Source: Actinomycetes bacterium (lineage in GTDB: Bacteria > Actinomycetota > Acidimicrobiia > Acidimicrobiales > Palsa-688). Taken from it: a stretch of DNA of 64,000 bases. This document shows, piece after piece, positions 27,254 to 34,489 of this stretch; within the stretch, counting starts at the first letter, position 1, and every line of letters starts with the position of its first letter. Both the position numbers and the translations under genes were made by a program. Where the stretch lies: NCBI GenBank assembly GCA_021838445.1, contig JAKCDU010000012.1, positions 21,392-85,391 on the forward strand, read 5' to 3'. Below the pieces are notes generated by a model that was not told the origin of the DNA, ran no database searches, and worked only from the letters and a program-made list of their open reading frames with translations.

Positions 27254-29425
27254 TCAGCGGCTGGCGTCGAGGCCTCGGTCGTGTCCCGGGGCCGGCCGGG
27301 GCTGGCCCCGGTCGGCCACGACCCGCTCCCGGGCCCGGCCCACGGCGGCCGCCGGGCCGAGGACCATCAACGGGCGGTCCCCCAACGACGCCAACCGCGG
27401 GGTGGCGGCATAGCCGAACCCGACCCGGCGCTGGTCGGACAGGTCGAGCACCGATCGCCGGCCGCCGGTCCATTCGACGGTGACCGCCCCTGAGGACCCC
27501 GAGGTGGTCTCGGCAACGATGCCGATGACGCCGGCTCCGGGCAGACGCCGGCCTCCGCGTACCACCACCACCCGGTCGCCGGGTTGGTAGCGGCCCCGGC
27601 CGCGCTCGGGACGGTCCTCACCGAGGGCGGCTCGATTGAGCGCCCTCACCTCCTCGACGCCGAGACCGACCAGCAGGGCGGCGCGCCCGTCGCCGTCCCA
27701 TCGCGCCAACAGCTCGGCGGCGGCTGACCGCCCCGGTGAGCGCACCGGTACCGTCGAGGGCCCGGCCCCGACGGCCCACGGCTCGGCGCGGGGAGCGAAG
27801 TGGCGGCCGATGAGCTCCGACGCCTCCACCAGCCCGTGACTGGCCGGGTTGGTCAGCCTGGGCATGGTCCCGCCTTCGACCAGGATCAGGTGCTCTCGGG
27901 CGCGTCGTGACTGGCGCAGCAACTCCGAGGACGTGCGCCGATCGGCCTGGTCGACCACCACGATGTCCGCGCTGGCCCTGGGGTGGGAGGCGGCGGCGCC
28001 GGTCAGGACCTGCCAGCGCAGGCGTCCCTCGTCCGTGGTGTCGATGGCCACCGAGCGGTCGGTGGCCGCCCACCCGTCCAGGCAGGCGGCCAGGATGTCG
28101 GCCTGCCCGAGTAGCTCGCTGTGCCCGGGTGGCGCTGCGAGGATGGTGACTCGGCGTCCCGGAGTGGTCAGCAGGTCGATCAGCTCCCTGGGTCGGTGGC
28201 GGGACCATTGGTCACCCTCGGGCGGTGGTAGCTGGGAGTGCCCGCTGGAGAACCGCTCGGCCAGCGCCTCCAGCAGCAGATCATCCATGCGCCGGGCCGC
28301 CGGGGTGGTCCAGCGGGGCCCGGAGGTGGGCGACGGCGCCGAGGGCATCTGCGAGCAGAAGCGCTCGACCCAGCCGAGGGCTTCTCCCACCGGCTGTCCG
28401 AGGGGACTGGCCGCAGCGAGAGCCACGAGTGCGTCACTGGCGCGGAAATCGGATCGGCGCTCGGCCAGGCGCAGCTCGACCCGGCGGGCGAGCGCGGCCG
28501 GGTCGGGGACGCCGGGGGCCTCCCCTCGACCGGCGGGGCGAAGCTCCGAGGAGTGCCCGCCGGCCCCGGGCCGGGTCGCAGCCCTGGTGTTGAGCTGGGC
28601 CCGACGCTCGGTGGGCTGGGGGGCGCCCAGTGCCCCCGGGGCCGGTGGGCCGCCCGTCGACGCCGGAGACGGGGGACCGGGCAGCCGCGCCAGATCGGTC
28701 GCCGTGGACCGAGCGGCGCGGCGCGCCGCGAAACGTCCGACGGTGCGCACCCGACGGCTCTGGGAGCTGGCCTGACGGATGGCCGCAGTGGGGGTGTCGG
28801 CCAGGTCGGCCAGGCCGTCGGGTCTCAGTCGCCAGTCCAAATCCCAGCCCCGTCTACGCAGATGATGGCGGAGACCCATCTGGTAGAGGGCGGCCAACCC
28901 GGCTCTTTCCACGAACCAGGTCGGCGCCACTGCACCCCAGGCGTTTCCGGAGCGGGACAGGTTGGCGATCAGCAGATGGCTGTGGACGTGGGGTTCTCCC
29001 GCAGAGTTGGCCAGATGGAGGAACTGGGCGCCGACCAGACCCTCGGCCGGGGTGGACTGACCGCCGGACCGGCGCCTGGAGGTCACGGCGCGATCGAGGT
29101 GGTCGACGACGTCGTCCACCGCATCGCAGTGGGCCTGCGCCACGGCTGCGCCGTCGGGCGGGGCGACCGCGGAGTGGAGCAGCGAGAGCGATTTCGGCGC
29201 CGAGAAGATCAGGTCCCAGCCACTCCCGCGCCGGGCTGGCCGCCGCTCCGGCAGGTAGCCACCGGTCCGTGGGTCGCAGCCGTCGAGGACCCGCTCGATC
29301 TCAGCTCGGGACGGTGGCCCGTGCAGACCGAGCAGCCGCGTGGCGCCATCGTGCCAGCGGCCCGGGTCGCGCCCGTCGAAGAAGTAGCGCGCCGACCCGG
29401 GAGAGAGCGGTCGGATGATCAACAC
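27254..29425 (-). CDS. MobF (TrwC-type) relaxase with degenerate helicase domain
   Basis: A 723-residue conjugative relaxase that would nick oriT and stay bound to the transferred strand. The relaxase domain (about 1-230) has a candidate catalytic Tyr14 and a His triad His137, His148, His150, with the same 11- and 2-residue spacing as TrwC (150/161/163) and TraI (146/157/159). A disordered Pro/Arg-rich linker follows. The C-terminal helicase region is eroded: the P-loop position reads AAPPGHSELL (430-439) with no GKT, and Walker B reads VVVDQAD (489-495) without Glu. Only one N-terminal Tyr is seen where TrwC has pairs. It starts at a GTG 6 bases after a -10 box. Confidence 0.87.
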   Translation of the reverse strand: MLIIRPLSPGSARYFFDGRDPGRWHDGATRLLGLHGPPSRAEIERVLDGCDPRTGGYLPERRPARRGSGWDLIFSAPKSLSLLHSAVAPPDGAAVAQAHCDAVDDVVDHLDRAVTSRRRSGGQSTPAEGLVGAQFLHLANSAGEPHVHSHLLIANLSRSGNAWGAVAPTWFVERAGLAALYQMGLRHHLRRRGWDLDWRLRPDGLADLADTPTAAIRQASSQSRRVRTVGRFAARRAARSTATDLARLPGPPSPASTGGPPAPGALGAPQPTERRAQLNTRAATRPGAGGHSSELRPAGRGEAPGVPDPAALARRVELRLAERRSDFRASDALVALAAASPLGQPVGEALGWVERFCSQMPSAPSPTSGPRWTTPAARRMDDLLLEALAERFSSGHSQLPPPEGDQWSRHRPRELIDLLTTPGRRVTILAAPPGHSELLGQADILAACLDGWAATDRSVAIDTTDEGRLRWQVLTGAAASHPRASADIVVVDQADRRTSSELLRQSRRAREHLILVEGGTMPRLTNPASHGLVEASELIGRHFAPRAEPWAVGAGPSTVPVRSPGRSAAAELLARWDGDGRAALLVGLGVEEVRALNRAALGEDRPERGRGRYQPGDRVVVVRGGRRLPGAGVIGIVAETTSGSSGAVTVEWTGGRRSVLDLSDQRRVGFGYAATPRLASLGDRPLMVLGPAAAVGRARERVVADRGQPRPAPGHDRGLDASR

Positions 29426-29437
29426 GAGAAAATACTA
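29426..29437 (-). promoter_or_regulatory. Leaderless-type promoter for the relaxase
   Basis: A TAGTAT -10 box (29432-29437 on the complement) ends 6 bases before the relaxase GTG, so transcription would begin at or next to the start codon. Confidence 0.5.
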
Positions 29438-29445
29438 GCAAACCA

Positions 29446-29468
29446 TGAAAGTATCTGACATGCTTTCA
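29446..29468. promoter_or_regulatory. Inverted repeat between relaxase and T4SS genes (operator or oriT candidate)
   Basis: TGAAAGTAT and ATGCTTTCA form a 9-bp arm pair (8 of 9 matched) around CTGAC. It lies in the AT-richer 72-base gap between the divergent relaxase and pilin genes. Confidence 0.4.
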
Positions 29469-29497
29469 ACCGTCCCCGACCCAGGAGGTTCCCGAAG

Positions 29498-29878
29498 ATG
29501 CTCACCGCCTCGCTCGCAGTGTCCGGGCTGGTAGTTCCAGCCCTCCCCCCGTTTCCTGTCCCCGCTCTCCCGGTCCTGGCCGCTATCCCGCTTCTGGCCA
29601 TGCCCGCCGTCAGCCTCAACCCCAATCCATCCGACCTGCCGGGTTCGAACGTGCTCAGCGAGCTGACCAACGGTTTGGGGGCGTGGGCGCTGATCGCCGC
29701 CATGGTCGGCATCGTCGTCGGGGCGGTGATGTGGGCTTTCGGCCACTACAGCCAGAACTGGCAGCAGGCTTACAACGGGAGGAGAGGGGTCATCGTCTCG
29801 GCGCTGGCCGCGGTGCTGATCGGGGGCGCCCCGCTGATCATCAACTTCCTGGTCCAGAAGGGCGGCACCATCCGTTGA
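29498..29878 (+). CDS. T4SS pilin-like / VirB2-type small membrane protein
   Basis: A 126-residue membrane protein. It has a long hydrophobic N-terminal segment with many Pro residues (possible signal sequence, about 1-45), then PGSNVLSELTNGLGAWALI and two hydrophobic helices joined by a short basic loop (YNGRRG), the two-helix layout of VirB2/TrbC and the small actinobacterial T4SS proteins. The start is an ATG with a strong AGGAGG nine bases upstream (29483-29488). Its stop overlaps the next start (TTGA). Function is assigned by size, topology and position. Confidence 0.7.
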   Translation: MLTASLAVSGLVVPALPPFPVPALPVLAAIPLLAMPAVSLNPNPSDLPGSNVLSELTNGLGAWALIAAMVGIVVGAVMWAFGHYSQNWQQAYNGRRGVIVSALAAVLIGGAPLIINFLVQKGGTIR

Positions 29879-30993
29879 TCGCCCTTCCGACCGACCCGCT
29901 CTCCACTTCGGGACTGTGCCTGCCGACCATTCCCTGCCCGTCACAGATCATCGATGCCGGCAACAGCGTCGGGGGGGCTCTCGCCGCTCAGGCCGCGACG
30001 TCGGTGTTCCAGAGCGTGGCGGATGGTCTCAACCAGGCCACCGACTGGTTGTTCGGGACCATCGTGCAGCTGGTCACCGACTCGGCGTCGCCTCAGATGG
30101 GCGCCAGTTGGTTCATCAAGGAGATGGGGCTGATGGAGCAGGTCGCTCTGGCCGTGGTGCTACCCGTCCTCCTGGCCGCCACCATAGGGCCGCTGCTGCG
30201 CCAGGACGGTAGACGACTACTACGGGTCTGGGGAGTCGGGTTGCCTCTTGCCCTGTTCTCGGGACTGGCGGCCTCGCAGGCGGCCGGGCTCCTGCTGTCG
30301 GCGACCGACGCCATGTGCGCCCTGGTGCTGGGCTCGGACATGCAGCGTCTCGGTCAACAGTTCAGCAATGCCATGGCCGCCGCCGCGCTCAGCCCGGCCC
30401 CCCTGTTCGTGCAGATCGCCCTGGCCCTGATAGCCGTCCTGGGCGCAGTGCTGGTCTGGCTCGAGTTGATGGTGCGTTCGGCGGGGGTGTACGTGGCGAC
30501 GTTCTTCATGCCGCTGACCCTGATCGGCTACATCTGGCCGGCTACCGCAGGGATGGCCCGTCGTGGCATCGAGATACTGGTCACCCTGATCCTGTCGAAG
30601 TTCGTGATCCTGGCTTCGATCGGGCTGGGGCTGGCCGCCTGGGCGGGCGGGGGCGTCGATGCCAGCTTGTCCGGGGCGGCGGTGCTGCTGATCGCAGCTT
30701 TCGCCCCGTTCGCGCTGCTCAGGTTGGCGCCGGTGGTGGAGGCCTCGGCCATCGCCCACCTCGAGGGGATGGCGCGCCGGCCGGTCCGGGCCGCCACCAG
30801 AGCCATGGCCACCCCGCTCCATCCCGCCGCACAGGCCGGGATGGCCGCGGCATCGGCCCGCCGCAGCGGGGCCGCCGAGGAGGGGGGTGGGCTCGGGACC
30901 CGCCCGGTGACGAGCCAGTCCCTGCCGTGGCGCAGAGCCGACTTCCCTCTCGGGGACCGACCGGGGGGTGGGGCAGGAGCCCAGGATGGCTGA
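29875..30993 (+). CDS. VirB6/TrbL-like T4SS membrane channel protein
   Basis: About 372 residues, with an N-terminal extracellular stretch containing two Cys (SGLCLPTIPC), an amphipathic region, then about six membrane helices between residues about 85 and 285, and a basic cytosolic tail. This is the architecture of the VirB6/TrbL inner-membrane channel of Gram-positive conjugation systems. The TTG start overlaps the preceding stop and its own stop overlaps the next ATG, so the operon is tightly coupled. Sequence identity to a named family is not certain from reading alone. Confidence 0.72.
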   Translation: MIALPTDPLSTSGLCLPTIPCPSQIIDAGNSVGGALAAQAATSVFQSVADGLNQATDWLFGTIVQLVTDSASPQMGASWFIKEMGLMEQVALAVVLPVLLAATIGPLLRQDGRRLLRVWGVGLPLALFSGLAASQAAGLLLSATDAMCALVLGSDMQRLGQQFSNAMAAAALSPAPLFVQIALALIAVLGAVLVWLELMVRSAGVYVATFFMPLTLIGYIWPATAGMARRGIEILVTLILSKFVILASIGLGLAAWAGGGVDASLSGAAVLLIAAFAPFALLRLAPVVEASAIAHLEGMARRPVRAATRAMATPLHPAAQAGMAAASARRSGAAEEGGGLGTRPVTSQSLPWRRADFPLGDRPGGGAGAQDG

Positions 30994-32494
30994 TTCCCAC
31001 CGCTACAGCTTCGGCCCGCTGGAGCGGCGGGGGCTCCTGCTCGGCCTCGGCCCCCTCCAGCTGTCCACCATCGCCGCCGGCCTGCTGCTGGCCGTGACCG
31101 CTCGGGCCGGGCTGGCGGGGACGGCGGGCCTGATCGCCGCCCTCGTGGTCCTCCTGGCTTCTCTCGTCGGTGCCCTCTGGACGAGGGAGGGGCGTCCGCT
31201 GGTGGCCCGCGGCGGCATCGCCGCGGCCTGGCTCCTGCGCAACCGGGCCGGTCCCGCATTCGATCCGGCTCCCACCACCGGTACGGCAACCGGAGTCCGG
31301 AAGGGACGCGTCGATGGTAGGGCCGCCCCCGGCCCGCGCCGGATGGTTCCCGGGATGGCCGTGCTGGAGGATCCCGGCCTGCCCGGGGAGGAACCGCTCG
31401 GGGTGATCCGGGACAGCCGGTCGGGTACCTGGGCGGCGGTCCTCGCGGTGCGGGGTACGCCGCTTGCCCTCCTCGACCCGCCCGACCAGAGCCGCTGCCT
31501 CGAAGGGTGGCGTCAGGTGCTCGGGTCGCTGTGCCGGCCGGGCAGCCCCGTCGTGAGGGTGCAGTGGGTCCAGCGAACATGGAACGGCTCGGAGGCCGAG
31601 GTCTCCGATGGTCGCGGGTGGGATGCCGGCCCTGAGGTGATGCCCGGGCGTTCCGTGCGGCGCGCCGTTCCTGAGTGGGGCGGGGGGTCGGTTTCCTCCC
31701 CGTCGGATAGCTACCGCCAGGCGTGGGCCGAGGTGGCGCCGCGCATCACCTACCACGACACCTGGCTCGTCGTGGCTGTCGGCTCGGCGGGGGAGCGGTT
31801 CGCTCACCAGCCGGGGCGTCGCCGCGGTGACGAGGTTCTGGCGGGGCTGCGAAGGGAGATGCGCATCCTGGGCGCTCAGCTCACCGCGGTGGACCTACGG
31901 CCGGGTCCGCCCCTCCACGGAGATGAGCTGGCCGACCTGATCAGACGACCCCATGAGGAAGCCGCCAGGCGGCGGCGCGTCGCTCGCCCCTGGCCCACAG
32001 CTGTGGAGGACCGATGGTCGTGCTGTCGCGCCGATGGCATGTGGCACGCCACCTTCTGGGTGGCGGAATGGCCGAGGGTCGAGGTGGGGCCGGACTTCCT
32101 CGGTCCGCTCCTGCTCGGGGAGGGCCGGCGCAGCGTCTCGCTGATCATGGCCCCGGTGGGGTCGGAGCGGGCCGAGCGCGAGGTCCGCTCGGCCCGCACC
32201 GCCGACGCGGCCGACCGCGAGTTGCGCGCCCGCGCCGGATTCCTGGCCAGCGCCCGGCGACAGCGCGAGGCGGACGGGGTCGAGCGTCGGGAGCAGGAGC
32301 TGGCCGAAGGCCACCACGACTTCCGCTTCTCGGGCTACGTGACCGTCTCGGGCCCCGATACCGAGACCCTGGCCGCGGCGTGCGCCGAAGTCGAACACGC
32401 GGCCCAGAGCTGCCGGTTGGAGTTGCGGCGCCTCTACGGTCGCCAGTTGGAGGCTCTGACCTGGACCCTGCCCTTGGGGCGCGGGCTGCGCTGA
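30986..32494 (+). CDS. PrgI/VirB4-N fusion protein, SCO6880-like
   Basis: About 502 residues. It begins with SHRYSFGPLERRGLLLGL and two close membrane helices (about residues 30-75), the PrgI/VirB3-like part, followed by a large soluble domain resembling the N-terminal half of VirB4. Streptomyces SCO6880-type conjugation proteins have this form, so the VirB4 function is split between this protein and the following ATPase. ATG 30986 overlaps the VirB6-like stop; GTG 30968 is an alternative. The next gene starts 9 bases after its stop. Confidence 0.75.
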   Translation: MADSHRYSFGPLERRGLLLGLGPLQLSTIAAGLLLAVTARAGLAGTAGLIAALVVLLASLVGALWTREGRPLVARGGIAAAWLLRNRAGPAFDPAPTTGTATGVRKGRVDGRAAPGPRRMVPGMAVLEDPGLPGEEPLGVIRDSRSGTWAAVLAVRGTPLALLDPPDQSRCLEGWRQVLGSLCRPGSPVVRVQWVQRTWNGSEAEVSDGRGWDAGPEVMPGRSVRRAVPEWGGGSVSSPSDSYRQAWAEVAPRITYHDTWLVVAVGSAGERFAHQPGRRRGDEVLAGLRREMRILGAQLTAVDLRPGPPLHGDELADLIRRPHEEAARRRRVARPWPTAVEDRWSCCRADGMWHATFWVAEWPRVEVGPDFLGPLLLGEGRRSVSLIMAPVGSERAEREVRSARTADAADRELRARAGFLASARRQREADGVERREQELAEGHHDFRFSGYVTVSGPDTETLAAACAEVEHAAQSCRLELRRLYGRQLEALTWTLPLGRGLR

Positions 32495-32503
32495 GGCACG
32501 ACG

Positions 32504-33799
32504 ATGAAGCCGCCTCCCGCCCACCGGGCCACGACCGCCCATCTCCAGGCGGTTTACCCCTTCGCGTCCTCCGGCGGGATCGGCGGGGCAGGTCCGCTGC
32601 TGGGCAGAGACGTGTTGGGCGGCCCGTTCTCGTTCGATCCGTGGGAGCTGTACCGGTCGGGCCGTATCACCAACCCCAACCTGGTGGTGCTGGGACAGCT
32701 CGGCCGGGGCAAGTCCACCTTCGTCAAGATCCTGGTCTGGCGCCAGCTGGCCTTCGGTCGCCGGGCGTGGATCATGGACCCCAAAGGGGAGTATGGTCCG
32801 CTGGCGCGGGCCTGCGGCACAGAGCCGCTGGCCCTGGTCCCCGGCGGTTCGGTCCGGCTCAACCCTCTCGACGGCATCAGTCGCACCGCGTCCGGCGGCG
32901 GCACCGGTGGCACCCGGCGGGCCACGGATCTGGTGTCGACCCTGGTGGCCACCTCACTCCGGCGCCTGCTGGCGCCCGAGGAGAGGGCGGCCATCGACCT
33001 GGCCGTCCACCACCTGGCCGAAGGTGGGCCGAGCCCCACCCTCCCCGACCTCGTGGAGGTCCTGCTCCAGCCCTCACCGGAATCGGCCGCAACCGTCGGG
33101 ACCGACGTGGCCGGCCTGGCGAGGGCCGGGCGCGACGTGGCCCTGGAGATCCGTCGCATGGTGAGAGGAGATCTGGCCGGCATGTTCGACGGGGAGACCT
33201 CGGGGCGCATCGACGACAGTGACGCCGCGGTGGTGGTGATCGACCTCTCCGCGGTGTTCGCGTCCCCGGCCCTGCCTCTGATCATGACCTGCGCGGCGGC
33301 GTGGCTGCAGGGAGCGCTGGCCGCGGCCGACGGAGTCAAGCGTCTGGTGGTGATCGACGAGGCGTGGGCCATCCTCAATGACCCGGCCATCGCCCGCTGG
33401 TGTCAGGCCAACTTCAAGCTGTCCCGCTCGTTGGGTATCGCCAATGTGGTGGTGGCCCATCGGGTGTCCGACCTGTCGGCGGCCGGCGCCGACGGATCCG
33501 CCGAGGAGAAGTTGGCCACCGGTCTTCTGGCTGACTCCGAGACCAGGGTGGTGTTCGGCCAGCCCCCCTCCGAGGCCCGAGCGACGGCGAGGGAACTGGC
33601 GCTCAGTCGGGCCGAAGCCGACCTGATACCCCGGCTCCCGAGAGGCATGGCCCTGTGGCGGGTGGGATCACAGTCCCATCTCGTCGAGCACGTGCTCGGC
33701 CGCGCCGAGGCGGTGCTGGTCGATACCGACGCGGCCATGCGGGACAACCCCCGCCAGTTCCCAGGATCTGGTGCCGATTTCTCGGGAACTGAAGGGTAG
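32504..33799 (+). CDS. VirB4-type T4SS ATPase
   Basis: A 431-residue AAA+/FtsK-HerA superfamily ATPase with no membrane segment. Walker A is GQLGRGKS (64-71), with MDPKGEYGPLA just after it, and Walker B is LVVIDEAW (281-288). It energises assembly of the secretion channel. The VirB4 N-terminal domain is missing here and instead lies on the preceding gene product. The gene is followed by the inserted five-gene leftward unit rather than by virD4. Confidence 0.88.
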   Translation: MKPPPAHRATTAHLQAVYPFASSGGIGGAGPLLGRDVLGGPFSFDPWELYRSGRITNPNLVVLGQLGRGKSTFVKILVWRQLAFGRRAWIMDPKGEYGPLARACGTEPLALVPGGSVRLNPLDGISRTASGGGTGGTRRATDLVSTLVATSLRRLLAPEERAAIDLAVHHLAEGGPSPTLPDLVEVLLQPSPESAATVGTDVAGLARAGRDVALEIRRMVRGDLAGMFDGETSGRIDDSDAAVVVIDLSAVFASPALPLIMTCAAAWLQGALAAADGVKRLVVIDEAWAILNDPAIARWCQANFKLSRSLGIANVVVAHRVSDLSAAGADGSAEEKLATGLLADSETRVVFGQPPSEARATARELALSRAEADLIPRLPRGMALWRVGSQSHLVEHVLGRAEAVLVDTDAAMRDNPRQFPGSGADFSGTEG

Positions 33800-33847
33800 G
33801 TGCTGGTGCGGAGCCTACCGGCCGCCGTGGGTTGGGGGAACCGGCGG

Positions 33848-34255
33848 TCAGCCGGCTTTGCGCCCGGGCGGGGTTTCGGGTGTGAGGAGCTGGTGGACGC
33901 GCTGGTGGGAGATACCGAGGATGGCGGCGGCGTCGCGCATGCTGATGCCGCGGCTGGTGAGGGCGACGGCGGCTTTGCGGGTCTGCTCGATGGCCAGGCG
34001 GTCGGCGTTGCGGGCGTGCTCTCGGGCTTTTCGGGCTTGCTCGACGGTTCGGCCGGTGGCTTTCGGCAGCACGGGTCGGGCCACGAGCTCGATGGCAGCT
34101 TCGTCGGTCTGGAACCACAAGGCGGCGGCTTCGCGCATGCGGGTGAGGGCTTGGTCGATGGTCTTGCCCCAGGTGTGGACCCGGGGTTCCTCGGCCAGCT
34201 CGACCGACCAGCGCCCGTCGTCTTCGTGTTCGAGGCACGCGGTGTAGGTGGTCAC
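33848..34255 (-). CDS. hicB: HicB-type antitoxin with HTH
   Basis: About 135 residues. The N-terminal partial RNase H fold is TTYTACLEHEDDGRWSVELAE followed by a TIDQALTRMREA helix, as in HicB, and the C-terminus carries a helix-turn-helix (ISMRDAAAILGISHQRVHQLL) for DNA binding and autoregulation. It neutralises HicA. GTG 34255 is chosen because AAGGAGG lies five bases before it; longer frames overlap the HicA gene. It is last in the five-gene leftward operon. Confidence 0.82.
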   Translation of the reverse strand: MTTYTACLEHEDDGRWSVELAEEPRVHTWGKTIDQALTRMREAAALWFQTDEAAIELVARPVLPKATGRTVEQARKAREHARNADRLAIEQTRKAAVALTSRGISMRDAAAILGISHQRVHQLLTPETPPGRKAG

Positions 34256-34260
34256 GGTGT

Positions 34261-34267
34261 CCTCCTT
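34261..34267 (-). promoter_or_regulatory. Strong ribosome binding site deciding the hicB start
   Basis: AAGGAGG on the complement, five bases before GTG 34255 and inside the 29-base hicA-hicB gap. Confidence 0.7.
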
Positions 34268-34284
34268 CGTGTTGGTGTCGATTC

Positions 34285-34485
34285 TCATTTGGTCAGCCAT
34301 TTGGGGCCGAGGCAGGGCTCGAGGTCGCGTTCTATGGACCGCAGCGTGCCCGGGGTGATGTCGCCGGCGTGGAGGGGGATCACGGTCTGGCAGGTGGCGC
34401 ACCGCCAGATCTGGTGCGATCCTCGTTGGCGCACGGAGTGGCAGCCGTGGTCGAGCAATATGCGGATCACCGCCCGAGCCGTCAC
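34285..34485 (-). CDS. hicA: HicA-type mRNA interferase toxin
   Basis: A 66-residue double-stranded RNA-binding-fold toxin. The HicA core is visible as ILLDHGCHSVRQRGSH with catalytic His24, then IPLHAGDITPGTLRSIERDL, where the family has the conserved PxHxG...GTLR pattern. It would cleave mRNA when free of HicB. The GTG start lies four bases after the stop of the CxxC-rich recombinase-like gene, so toxin expression is tied to the recombinase operon. There are two extra Cys (CATC) not typical of HicA. Confidence 0.8.
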   Translation of the reverse strand: MTARAVIRILLDHGCHSVRQRGSHQIWRCATCQTVIPLHAGDITPGTLRSIERDLEPCLGPKWLTK

Positions 34486-34489
34486 CGCC

